From Echinicola rosea (GTDB lineage Bacteria > Bacteroidota > Bacteroidia > Cytophagales > Cyclobacteriaceae), in contig NZ_CP040106.1 in NCBI RefSeq assembly GCF_005281475.1, positions 563,501-627,500 on the forward strand: a stretch of 64,000 bases of DNA, given 5' to 3'. A program made the translations under genes and the position numbers. Below the pieces are notes generated by a model. The model was not told where the DNA came from and searched no databases. It saw only the letters and a list, made by a program, of their open reading frames with translations. Shown one piece after another: positions 34,714 to 43,625 of this stretch. Each line of letters starts with the position of its first letter. Position 1 is the first letter of the stretch.

Positions 34714-34764
34714 ATTTTCAAATAGAGAATAAGGACTCCACCCCCGGAGAGGTGGAGCAATTAA

Positions 34765-36342
34765 TTATTTTGCGTACTTAGGTGTAAGTTCTTTAGCTGC
34801 TTTTTCAAGTAGTTTACCAGCAGTATCCAAATCACCTTTGGTCAAAGCATTGATTGCTTCTTGGTACTGGGAAGTAAGCAAGGTATAGAATTCTTTTTCA
34901 AACTCTCTTGCCCTTTCTACTGGTACGCTATCCATCAATCCTTTAGTAGAAGCATAGATAATCGCCGCTTGAAGTTCCACTTTCACAGGAGAGTATTGCG
35001 CTTGCTTAAGGATTTCTTGGTTTCTTCTACCCCTTTCGATAGTTCTCTTGGTGGTTGCATCAAGATCAGAACCAAACTTGGCAAATGCTTCCAGTTCACG
35101 GAATTGCGCTTGGTCTAGCTTCAGGGTACCAGAAACTTTTTTCATGGATTTGATCTGTGCGTTACCACCTACCCTTGATACGGAAATACCCACGTTAATG
35201 GCAGGACGTATCCCGGAGTTGAAAAGGTTGGTTTCCAAGAAGATCTGACCATCGGTAATGGAGATCACGTTAGTAGGAATATAAGCAGAAACATCACCTG
35301 CCTGCGTTTCAATGATCGGAAGGGCTGTCAATGATCCACCACCTTTCACCAGCGGCTTAAGGGACTCAGGAAGATCGTTCATCTCCTTGGCAATGGTATC
35401 GGAAGAGTTGATCTTAGCAGCTCTTTCCAACAATCTTGAGTGGAGGTAAAACACATCTCCAGGGTATGCCTCACGTCCCGGAGGTCTTCTCAGCAATAGG
35501 GATACTTCACGGTAAGCCACGGCTTGTTTGGAAAGGTCATCATAAACCACCAATGCAGGACGACCGGTATCACGGAAAAACTCCCCAATGGCAGCACCGG
35601 TAAATGGTGCAAAGAACTGCATAGGTGCAGGATCAGAAGCTGCCGCCGAAACGACTACCGTGTATGGAAGGGCTCCGCCTTTTTCCAAGGCTGCCACCAC
35701 GCCCGCAACTGTAGAAGCCTTCTGACCGATGGCCACATAAATACAGAAAACAGGTTCTCCTTTTTCGTAAAATTCCTTTTGGTTAAGAATGGTATCGATC
35801 GCCACGGCAGTTTTTCCTGTCTGACGGTCACCGATGATCAACTCCCGCTGACCTCTACCGATAGGGATCATCGCATCGATGGATTTGATACCTGTCTGAA
35901 GCGGCTCGTTTACTGGTTGACGGTAGATTACACCTGGAGCTTTACGCTCCAATGGCATATCGTAAAGATCTCCTTCAATAGGCCCTTTTCCGTCGATTGG
36001 TTGCCCTAGGGTATCCACTACCCGGCCCAACATACCTTCACCTGCCTTGATAGACGCAATTTGCTTAGTCCGCTTTACAGTATCTCCCTCTTTCACTCCT
36101 TTAGAGTCTCCGAAAAGTACTGCACCGACATTGTCTTCTTCTAGGTTAAGTACCATTGCTTTGAGCCCGTTTTCAAACTCCAGCAACTCACCAGATTGAG
36201 CTTGGGATAGTCCGTAGATACGGGCCACACCATCACCAACTTGTAGGACTGTTCCTACTTCTTCCAGTTCAGCTTCCGTTTTGGCACCTGAGAGCTGCTC
36301 TCTCAAGATCGCCGAAACTTCATCAGGTCTTACTTCTGCCAT
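34765..36342 (-). CDS. atpA: ATP synthase F1 alpha subunit
   Basis: This is the non-catalytic nucleotide-binding subunit of F1. The 525-residue protein shows the P-loop [13 protein letters not shown], the alpha signature [13 protein letters not shown] with a central Arg, and the block [20 protein letters not shown]. The N-terminal barrel starts with the usual [17 protein letters not shown]. It lies 51 bp upstream of atpG and 35 bp downstream of atpH. Confidence 0.98.
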   Translation of the reverse strand: MAEVRPDEVSAILREQLSGAKTEAELEEVGTVLQVGDGVARIYGLSQAQSGELLEFENGLKAMVLNLEEDNVGAVLFGDSKGVKEGDTVKRTKQIASIKAGEGMLGRVVDTLGQPIDGKGPIEGDLYDMPLERKAPGVIYRQPVNEPLQTGIKSIDAMIPIGRGQRELIIGDRQTGKTAVAIDTILNQKEFYEKGEPVFCIYVAIGQKASTVAGVVAALEKGGALPYTVVVSAAASDPAPMQFFAPFTGAAIGEFFRDTGRPALVVYDDLSKQAVAYREVSLLLRRPPGREAYPGDVFYLHSRLLERAAKINSSDTIAKEMNDLPESLKPLVKGGGSLTALPIIETQAGDVSAYIPTNVISITDGQIFLETNLFNSGIRPAINVGISVSRVGGNAQIKSMKKVSGTLKLDQAQFRELEAFAKFGSDLDATTKRTIERGRRNQEILKQAQYSPVKVELQAAIIYASTKGLMDSVPVERAREFEKEFYTLLTSQYQEAINALTKGDLDTAGKLLEKAAKELTPKYAK

Positions 36343-36377
36343 TCTTGAATATAGTTATATAGTTTTTCCTGTATTTA

Positions 36378-36938
36378 TTAAATCTGCTTCTCGTAATGAT
36401 TATTCGAGAATTGTAATTTCAATGATTTCAGCTTGCTGTTCATCGACTCATCCAGCTGACGGTCGTTTACTTTCAAGACAAAACCACCGATAATGTCTTT
36501 ATCCACTTTTTCGACCAACTCCACCTTGGGCTTACCGGAGATTTCCTTCACCGCTTCAGCAAACACCTTTCGGAGCGCTTCATCCATCGGGAAGGTAGTC
36601 GTCACCTCTGCTTTCTGGATGCCTTGGTGCTGGTTATAGAGCGCTAGAAACGCTTTGGCAATGTCAGCAATAATATCCTCCCGATGCTTACGGGAAATGA
36701 TATCATAAAAGGACAAGGTAAGTTCCTGAGCTGTTCCGGAAAATATCTTCTTGATCACTTTGGCCTTCACATCAGGCATTACAATTGGGCTTTTTAGCAT
36801 CAATGCAAAATCCCTATTGGAACCCGCCACCGCTAACAAGGACTCCATGTCCTGGTGTACTTCCTTCAGTATTCCTCTTTCATCTGCCAACTCCAACAAG
36901 GACTTGGCATACCTCGAAGCGACTCTTTTTACTGACAT
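36378..36938 (-). CDS. atpH: ATP synthase F1 delta subunit
   Basis: Delta links the peripheral stalk to the F1 head. The 186-residue protein starts MSVKRVASRYAKSLLELADE, typical of the helical N-terminal domain. It contains LTLSFYDIISRKHREDIIAD and ends in the C-terminal domain GGFVLKVNDRQLDESMNSKL. It is 9 bp from atpF, so translation is probably coupled. Confidence 0.95.
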   Translation of the reverse strand: MSVKRVASRYAKSLLELADERGILKEVHQDMESLLAVAGSNRDFALMLKSPIVMPDVKAKVIKKIFSGTAQELTLSFYDIISRKHREDIIADIAKAFLALYNQHQGIQKAEVTTTFPMDEALRKVFAEAVKEISGKPKVELVEKVDKDIIGGFVLKVNDRQLDESMNSKLKSLKLQFSNNHYEKQI

Positions 36939-36947
36939 TTGCTACGA

Positions 36948-37442
36948 TTAATTTAACTTAAGATCTTTTACAAACTCCTCCACCAACGCTTTTTGCGCCT
37001 TGTCACTTTCAAGGTTCTTGCGCAATAATTTCTCTGTCACTTCCAGTGCAAGTGTCGCCACTTGGTTTTTAACTTCTGACAATGCAGCTTTTTTCTCTGT
37101 TTCAATTACCGCTTTGGCATCTTCGATCATTTTGGCTCCTGCTTTTGAGGCTTCTTCTTTGGCCTCATCGATCATCTTAGCAGAGGTTTCATTAGCCGAT
37201 TTCAAAATGTGATCACGCTCCAGTCTAGCCTCTTGAAGCAGTTTCTCATTTTCTGCCTTCAGGTTTGCCATCTCATTTCTCGCGTTTTCAGCAGCTTTCA
37301 GGGCACCCTCAATAGCCGTCTCACGCTCATCAAGCGCAGAGAGAATAGGTTTCCAAGCAAATTTCCCCAGGATTATCAATAAAATCCCAAAACCGATAAT
37401 TTGCCAAATGATTAGTCCAGAACCAGGAATTATAAGATCCAT
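36948..37442 (-). CDS. atpF: ATP synthase F0 b subunit
   Basis: This is the peripheral stalk. The 164-residue protein has one N-terminal membrane helix (about 8-28, LIIWQIIGFGILLIILGKFA) followed by a long Ala/Glu/Lys-rich coiled coil (AAENARNEMANLKAENEKLL and onward). Two copies probably dimerise, as no second b-type gene is present. It lies between atpE and atpH. Confidence 0.96.
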   Translation of the reverse strand: MDLIIPGSGLIIWQIIGFGILLIILGKFAWKPILSALDERETAIEGALKAAENARNEMANLKAENEKLLQEARLERDHILKSANETSAKMIDEAKEEASKAGAKMIEDAKAVIETEKKAALSEVKNQVATLALEVTEKLLRKNLESDKAQKALVEEFVKDLKLN

Positions 37443-37521
37443 CTATATAATGTTTTAAACTGTTTTGTTCAAATGATAAAGTAGGGATGGACCTAACGTC
37501 CACCCCCATTCTTTGTACTTC

Positions 37522-37791
<270 letters not shown>

Positions 37792-37813
37792 TTATAAATT
37801 GAACAAAGAAATT

Positions 37814-38842
37814 CTAGTGATGATCGTGCTCTGCTACTGCCTGTCCAATATACATCGCAGAGAACAACGTAAATACATAAGCCTGAATGGCAGCTACCAA
37901 CAATTCTATCAGGTTGATAAATACTACCATTACCGTACTGGCTACTCCTACTGCATACGATTCGAACACGAAGATCAAACCGATAAAGCTCAGGATTACA
38001 ATGTGGCCTGCTGTGATCGCAACAAATAGTCGCACCATCAAAGCAAATGGTTTCGTAAATAGGCCGATAATTTCCACCGGAACAATAACAATAAGTAGCG
38101 GTAGAGGCACTCCTGGCGTGGCAACCACATGCTTCCAATAGTCCTTGTTACCGTTAAGATTAGTCGCAAACCATGTGAACACTGCAAGCGTCATGGTAAC
38201 AGCAATGTTACCAGTCAGGTTAGCAGCACCGGGAACTAGCCCCATTAGGTTGCCGACCAAGATGAAGAAAAATATGGTTAATAAATAAGGTGTGAACTTC
38301 CTGTATTTCGGGCCGATATTTGGCTTGGCTACTTCGTCTCGCACAAACAACACCAATGGCTCGATAATAGAAGCAATGCCCTTAGGTGCTCCATGAGGGT
38401 TTCTTTTGTAGTTTCTTGCCGCAGAAAGTACTGCCCAGAAAATCATGAACACAACAATAATCAGCATGGCGACGTTCTTGGTAATGGACAAGTCTATAAA
38501 AGTCCTGCTTTCATCCACCGCATGCAGCTTATCGTGTTCATTGATATAATAACCATTGTGCTCTACACCAAAAGCGTGGGTTTCATGATCTTGGAAATCG
38601 CTGGACATATAAACCTCCAATCCTCGATCACCAGAATAAATAATCACCGGCAACGGAAGGGTCACATGGGTATGCCCAAAAGTAGCGAAATGCCATTCAT
38701 GCGAATCCTTTATGTGGTGCATGATGAATCCCGTCTTGTTTTCACTTTCACCTTCCGCATCAGATGAAGCAAAAGCTGTAGTCGAGAGCGCCAGCAAAAA
38801 TACTGACATCAAGGTGCTTAAGCACAGAATCTTACGAAGCAT
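37814..38842 (-). CDS. atpB: ATP synthase F0 a subunit
   Basis: This is the stator half-channel. The 342-residue protein is long for the family because of an N-terminal signal-like segment (MLRKILCLSTLMSVFLLALS) and a hydrophilic region of about 100 residues rich in His (DSHEWHFATFGHTHV). Subunit-a helices follow, including the essential Arg in FALMVRLFVAITAGHI and the final QAYVFTLFSAMYIGQAV. The extension is common in Bacteroidota. ATG at 38842 is preferred over the adjacent in-frame TTG at 38845. Confidence 0.96.
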   Translation of the reverse strand: MLRKILCLSTLMSVFLLALSTTAFASSDAEGESENKTGFIMHHIKDSHEWHFATFGHTHVTLPLPVIIYSGDRGLEVYMSSDFQDHETHAFGVEHNGYYINEHDKLHAVDESRTFIDLSITKNVAMLIIVVFMIFWAVLSAARNYKRNPHGAPKGIASIIEPLVLFVRDEVAKPNIGPKYRKFTPYLLTIFFFILVGNLMGLVPGAANLTGNIAVTMTLAVFTWFATNLNGNKDYWKHVVATPGVPLPLLIVIVPVEIIGLFTKPFALMVRLFVAITAGHIVILSFIGLIFVFESYAVGVASTVMVVFINLIELLVAAIQAYVFTLFSAMYIGQAVAEHDHH

Positions 38843-38861
38843 CAACTCAATTATTATAGAC

Positions 38862-39245
38862 CTACTTAGAATGAGGGCGCAAGTTAGCTATTAAGCTGTA
38901 TATATCAAACAACAAGTACAACAAATAGATGATAAAAAAATCTGCAAAAAACAAAATCTTATTGTCTATTTCTGTAAATAAACAAATAGCAATAAAAATA
39001 AGGCTTGCCAAAAACCTAATGATTGTTGCGCCCATTAGTATAGCTACAGAATTTTCTCTCGATTGTTTTAATAAAAATTGAATAAGCTGTCCGCTTACCA
39101 ACATTAAACCAAAGTAAAAAATGATGATCTGCCAAACGCTGGAATGAACCCAGTCAGGCTTAAGATACTGCACCACCACGGTAAGCAATACCACAAAAAT
39201 GGTAAGCATTAGCAGTGAGCCAATATGGGATTTGATAAACTTCAT
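38862..39245 (-). CDS. Small membrane protein of the ATP synthase operon (UncI-like)
   Basis: The 127-residue protein has four hydrophobic segments (about 10-28, 36-54, 70-86 and 93-117) and the layout of UncI/AtpI-type proteins that precede atpB. Sequence similarity to AtpI is not obvious to me, so the call rests on topology and position, 19 bp upstream of the atpB start. ATG 39245 (MKFIKSHIGS) is chosen over an upstream TTG at 39272. Confidence 0.72.
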   Translation of the reverse strand: MKFIKSHIGSLLMLTIFVVLLTVVVQYLKPDWVHSSVWQIIIFYFGLMLVSGQLIQFLLKQSRENSVAILMGATIIRFLASLIFIAICLFTEIDNKILFFADFFIIYLLYLLFDIYSLIANLRPHSK

Positions 39246-39349
39246 AATGTATCCGGTGAAAATGAAGTGCAAAAGTACGGATAAATTCTCATTTAGGAAG
39301 TTAGGCCTTCATTTCTTAGGCTGGATGATCTACCCTTGAACTACAGGAA

Positions 39350-39577
39350 TCATTTCTTTAGGGACACAAACAAACTGTAAAAGGCCAAGCCTATAGCCGC
39401 AAAACAGCACAAAAGTAACCACACGGGAAATTTCATCTCGCTACCTTCTTGGATTACCCAGCCCAGCCATGTGCCCAATCCGATGATCGCGCACATCTGA
39501 AATGCCAGCCCAATGTACTTTACATACTCAGGATACTCATCCCGCGGCGACTTCTTTTTCTGATTTGGATTTTTCAT
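39350..39577 (-). CDS. atpZ: AtpZ/AtpI-type ATP synthase accessory protein
   Basis: The 75-residue protein has a basic head (KNPNQKKKSPRDEYPEYVKY) and two helices (GLAFQMCAIIGLGTWLGWVI and a second about 50-70). It fits the AtpZ family, thought to assist F0 assembly or Mg2+ entry. Its 5' end overlaps the bactofilin gene's 3' end by 41 bp in another frame, so the two genes are tightly linked. Confidence 0.82.
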   Translation of the reverse strand: MKNPNQKKKSPRDEYPEYVKYIGLAFQMCAIIGLGTWLGWVIQEGSEMKFPVWLLLCCFAAIGLAFYSLFVSLKK

Positions 39578-39983
39578 TTTTCAGGGAAACCGTATTTATT
39601 TCACCTTTGGTAGATGTTTGGACGTTTTCAGTCATCTTACAATCGCCGTTAAAGACGGCTCCATTTTCGATGACCAACTTTTTGGTAAGGATATTTCCAT
39701 TAATGACGGCTGTCCTTTTTAGAAAAAGGATTTCGGAGCACCTCACCTCTCCCTCCACATTACCGGCAATTTCTGCTTCTTTAGTATTAATATTACCGAT
39801 CAACCGCGCTGATTCGCCAATGACAATTTTGGTTTTGGAACTCAAGGTCCCATCTACCTCTCCCTCTATCCTGATATTTCCCTGAGTGACAATATCTCCT
39901 TTGATAGAAGTTTCCTTTGCTATTACATTACTGGAGTTTACCATCTCCGCTACCGATTTTTTTTCTTCTCCTTTATTAAACAT
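39537..39983 (-). CDS. Bactofilin
   Basis: Bactofilins are cytoskeletal polymer-forming proteins that position cell-wall enzymes. The 148-residue protein has a short charged N-terminus and a DUF583/bactofilin beta-helix (about 20-120) with regular repeats such as GDIVTQGNIRIEGEVDGTL and GNVEGEVRCSEILFL. A Lys/Glu-rich tail follows. It lies 5 bp downstream of an M23 peptidase gene, a common pairing in which the bactofilin scaffolds the peptidase. It also overlaps atpZ. Confidence 0.93.
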   Translation of the reverse strand: MFNKGEEKKSVAEMVNSSNVIAKETSIKGDIVTQGNIRIEGEVDGTLSSKTKIVIGESARLIGNINTKEAEIAGNVEGEVRCSEILFLKRTAVINGNILTKKLVIENGAVFNGDCKMTENVQTSTKGEINTVSLKNEKSKSEKEVAAG

Positions 39984-39988
39984 AATTT

Positions 39989-40867
39989 TTAATCGAAGGT
40001 TATAAATTCTTGTGGGTTTAGTGGATTCCCTTTATACCATAATTCAAAGTGAAGATGCTGACCGGTAGTTTGTTCCCCGGTATTCCCTACCACAGATATG
40101 ACTTCTCCACCAGTCACTGGTTCACCAACGGATTTCAATAATACAGAATTATGTTTATAAATAGAAATCAGTTCATTGGAGTGCTGTATGGTGATGACAT
40201 ACCCCGTCTCCAACGTCCAACTTGCCAAAATCACCGTCCCGTCGGCCACCGATTTGACCGGTTCGTTTTCCTCTGACACCAAGTCTATGCCCAAATGATC
40301 CTTTGATAGATCAAAGCGTGCCGAAACCACCCCTTTGATCGGCGAAAAGAAAAAGGTCTCTGTAAACGAACTGCTATTGAGCTGCTGAAAACTACCTTCA
40401 TCAGGAGGCATGGCCTCAAATTCATCAATAATCTCCTGAGTGGCAGCTCCTTTCCTATACAGGTCTTTGCTGGTCGGAACACGTACAGGATCAGCATTTT
40501 CGACGACGTCATCTTCCACGGCTGATGAATCCCCGGCCGTTTCCCCTGATATAATTTGCTGGATATTTTGAAGATAACGATCCTTAGCTTCCACCTCTAC
40601 CAATAAGCTATCCACCGTCTGGGAAAGGGAATAAATTTTCTTCATGTTTTCAGACTCTTGGTATGCAGGATCAAACCAACTGGCCAAAAAGGTCCTGGAT
40701 AAGATGAGAGAAATCATGAAAAAAACCAATAAAGTAAACACAAATATAAGCCCTACTTTTATCTTATTGATGCTTAAAGAAGTAATGACTGAGAAGTCTT
40801 CCTCCCTCCTGATGACGAAAAGGTATTTATTTTCAATCCAGTTTTTTATCTTTTGTTGTAATCCCAA
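39989..40867 (-). CDS. M23 family peptidoglycan endopeptidase (bactofilin-associated)
   Basis: The 292-residue protein has a cytoplasmic head (1-35), one membrane helix (about 37-60) and a coiled-coil region (about 70-105). An acidic linker leads to a LytM/M23 domain (about 180-292). Zinc ligands are visible in HLGIDLVSEEN and the HLHFELW motif. It should cut peptide crosslinks in the wall. The only start before the conserved head is TTG at 40867 (MGLQQKIKNWIENKY); upstream codons contain no ATG before a stop. It heads the bactofilin-ATP synthase gene string. Confidence 0.92.
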   Translation of the reverse strand: MGLQQKIKNWIENKYLFVIRREEDFSVITSLSINKIKVGLIFVFTLLVFFMISLILSRTFLASWFDPAYQESENMKKIYSLSQTVDSLLVEVEAKDRYLQNIQQIISGETAGDSSAVEDDVVENADPVRVPTSKDLYRKGAATQEIIDEFEAMPPDEGSFQQLNSSSFTETFFFSPIKGVVSARFDLSKDHLGIDLVSEENEPVKSVADGTVILASWTLETGYVITIQHSNELISIYKHNSVLLKSVGEPVTGGEVISVVGNTGEQTTGQHLHFELWYKGNPLNPQEFITFD

Positions 40868-40975
40868 AATATGCCACGTTTACCTGATCGCCCAATATTA
40901 CAAAATTACAAGATTAAACGTAAGCGTTTACATTATTGATTCAAAAACACTAATTTGGGAACTTGAAATTGATTT

Positions 40976-43618
40976 ATGCAGCGCAACGTGAGAAAGACCT
41001 TAAATTTCCTTATTTTTCTATGCTTCCTTTTGTTGGGGTGTTCTTCAGAAAGAAACACTTTTACCAACCGGCTGTACCATAACGTAACGGCACGATTCAA
41101 TGCCTATTTCTTAGCAAAAGAAAAAATTCAAGAGGCTGAAAAAAGCTTTAGAGAAGCCTATCAGGAAGATTATACCCAAGTACTTCCCGTGTATTTTCCT
41201 ATTGACAGTGCCTCAGTGGATGCTAATGAAGAAAAACTGAATGAAGCCCGAGAGCTGGCAGGAAAGGCCATAGACTGGCACCGTATCAGCCAATGGGTGG
41301 ACGACAGCTATTTCCTTCTTGGGCTGATCGATTATTATGAAGCCAACACCGATGATGCCATTAATACGTACAAATACCTTAATGTAAATAGTGAGGACGA
41401 TGAGGTGCGCCATCAGGCCTTGATCCAGTTGCTCCGGATTTTTGTGGAACAACGAAAATTTGACGATGCTTCTTATGTCATTGATTTTCTCTCCAAGGAA
41501 TCGGAGATTTCAAAAGAAAACAAGCAAAAGCTCTACAAAACACTGGCCTACTATTACGAAGCACGTCATGAAAAAGACGGCGTCATCGCGGCACTCGAAA
41601 AATGCATTGAGGTGACCACCGATAACCATGAAAAGTCCCGGCTAAACTTTATCCTAGCCCAGCTCTATCAACGTGCCGGCTTCGATGCAAGGGCTTATGA
41701 CTATTATAAAAACGCATCCGAAGGCAATCCTCCCTATGAACTGGCTTTCTTCAGTCAACTGTACGCCCAGCAAGTGGCCGAGCTTGAGAAAAGCAAGGAT
41801 CTAAAAAAGGTAAGGGACTACTATGACAACCTGTATCAAGACCGTAAAAACACCGACCTAAGGGACGTAGTCCTCTATGAAAAGGCACTTTTCGAACTTA
41901 AACAAAAAGAAACCGACGAAGCGATAAAGCTTCTTCACCAAGCGGCCCAAGAGCCAGGGAAACTCGAAAAACAAAAAGGCTATATTTACCAAAAACTGGC
42001 AGAAATTTTCTTTGACGAAAAAGAAGACTACAGGGCATCCAAATACTACCTCGACAGTGCACTCCAACATTTCAAGCCTACCGATACCAACTACCAAACA
42101 TTATCCTCCAAACAGGACATTCTGGACAGGTACACGGTCAATTATGAATTATTAACCAAAAATGACAGCTTACTACAGCTTAGTCAAATGCGTCCTGAAG
42201 AGCAGGAAAAAATCGCTGAAAACTATATTCAAGCTGAAGAGGAACGTTTACTGGCCGAAGCTGAAGCCAAAACCACCAAAAAAAATGCAGGCATTTTCGA
42301 TAACCTATTGGCCTTTGGTGGCAATGCTTCTGCCTCTACCTTCTATTTTGACAACCCGACGGCTATGCAAAAAGGAGAAATCGAATTTTTCAGGAATTGG
42401 GGAAACAGGGCTTTGGAGGACAACTGGCGGCGTAAGTCCAGCAGTTTCGGAAACGCAGTATCCTCCCTTCCTACTTCTAGAGACACCACCGCAGCCCGTC
42501 AAGTCAGTCAAGAGGATAGTATTCGCGGTATCCTTCCGGATAAAGCCACATTGCTGGCGAACATCCCTAAAGATCCCGAACAAATCTCCCAACTGAATGA
42601 CCAAATGGAAGAGGCCAGACTCCAACTAGGAAAGGTATTATATTTTGATCTTAAGCGACCAGACTTGGCCAGGGAATACCTGACCGATTTATTGCAATTC
42701 CATCCCGATTCAGAGAAAAAAGCAGAAGCCTACTATACCCTTTTCCTCATAGAAAAAGAAACCGGCGGCAGCACGACTTATTATGTCAGCAGGCTGAACA
42801 AGGAATTTCCTGATTCCCCATTTACCAAATCGGTCAACAACCCCATTGGTGAAACCTCCAGCACAGCAGCCAATAAAACAGCAGAATCCAACTATCAAAA
42901 AGCCTATAGTGCCTTCCAATCAGGCGACTATAGCATTGCCAAAACCCTTACCCAAAGCACACTTAACAAGTATCCCCTTACGGAGGTAACAGACAAGCTA
43001 TTGCTACTGGACATCATGCTATCTGGAAAACTCGAATCCAAAGGACGCTACCAAGAGCGACTTGAAAACTACATTGAAAACACGGATAGCCCGGGTCTTG
43101 TAAAAATGGCAAGAAATATGCTAGTAGCATTGACTGGAGAAACAGAAGTAGAGCAGGTAGCCTCGGTGGACTCTACGAATGTCAGTGATTCACTGCGTAT
43201 AAATACCCCGGACAAGCGCATTGCTTCGGATAGCGTAGCAGCCGAAAAGCAGATTTATAAACTAAACAAAGAACAAACCCATATATTCATTTTGGTCATT
43301 GATCCCGATGCGATCCCCCAGACCAAAAACCTAAGTGCTGAGCTAGAAAATTTTCATGATAAGAATTTTCAGGATTCAAGGTTAAGGACAGGAAACCTAT
43401 CCTTTACCCGCAATCAATCCATTCTGCTGGTTAGCCCTTTTTCCAATGCAGCCAAGGCCATGGATTACCGGAAGAAGTTCTTGACAGAATTTAAGTATCA
43501 GGGATTACCTGAGGAATTAAAAAAGCGTAGTTTTGTGATTTCAATCCAAAACTTCCAACAGTTAAATAAAAGGAAAGACATTACTGAATACGAGGCCTTT
43601 TTTAAGTCCTCCTATTGA
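40976..43618 (+). CDS. sprE: T9SS/gliding lipoprotein SprE (PorW)
   Basis: SprE/PorW is a tetratricopeptide lipoprotein required for type IX secretion; in the family it links the PorKN ring to the translocon. The 880-residue protein has a lipobox LLLGCSS (Cys22), helical TPR-like repeats over about 60-420 and a Glu/Ala-rich helix (about 420-440). The family block NPTAMQKGEIEFFRNWGNR comes next, followed by more repeats. Length matches F. johnsoniae SprE (about 870). The gene is 7 bp upstream of PBP1A, an unusual operon partner. Confidence 0.88.
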   Translation: MQRNVRKTLNFLIFLCFLLLGCSSERNTFTNRLYHNVTARFNAYFLAKEKIQEAEKSFREAYQEDYTQVLPVYFPIDSASVDANEEKLNEARELAGKAIDWHRISQWVDDSYFLLGLIDYYEANTDDAINTYKYLNVNSEDDEVRHQALIQLLRIFVEQRKFDDASYVIDFLSKESEISKENKQKLYKTLAYYYEARHEKDGVIAALEKCIEVTTDNHEKSRLNFILAQLYQRAGFDARAYDYYKNASEGNPPYELAFFSQLYAQQVAELEKSKDLKKVRDYYDNLYQDRKNTDLRDVVLYEKALFELKQKETDEAIKLLHQAAQEPGKLEKQKGYIYQKLAEIFFDEKEDYRASKYYLDSALQHFKPTDTNYQTLSSKQDILDRYTVNYELLTKNDSLLQLSQMRPEEQEKIAENYIQAEEERLLAEAEAKTTKKNAGIFDNLLAFGGNASASTFYFDNPTAMQKGEIEFFRNWGNRALEDNWRRKSSSFGNAVSSLPTSRDTTAARQVSQEDSIRGILPDKATLLANIPKDPEQISQLNDQMEEARLQLGKVLYFDLKRPDLAREYLTDLLQFHPDSEKKAEAYYTLFLIEKETGGSTTYYVSRLNKEFPDSPFTKSVNNPIGETSSTAANKTAESNYQKAYSAFQSGDYSIAKTLTQSTLNKYPLTEVTDKLLLLDIMLSGKLESKGRYQERLENYIENTDSPGLVKMARNMLVALTGETEVEQVASVDSTNVSDSLRINTPDKRIASDSVAAEKQIYKLNKEQTHIFILVIDPDAIPQTKNLSAELENFHDKNFQDSRLRTGNLSFTRNQSILLVSPFSNAAKAMDYRKKFLTEFKYQGLPEELKKRSFVISIQNFQQLNKRKDITEYEAFFKSSY

Positions 43619-43625
43619 CACGAAC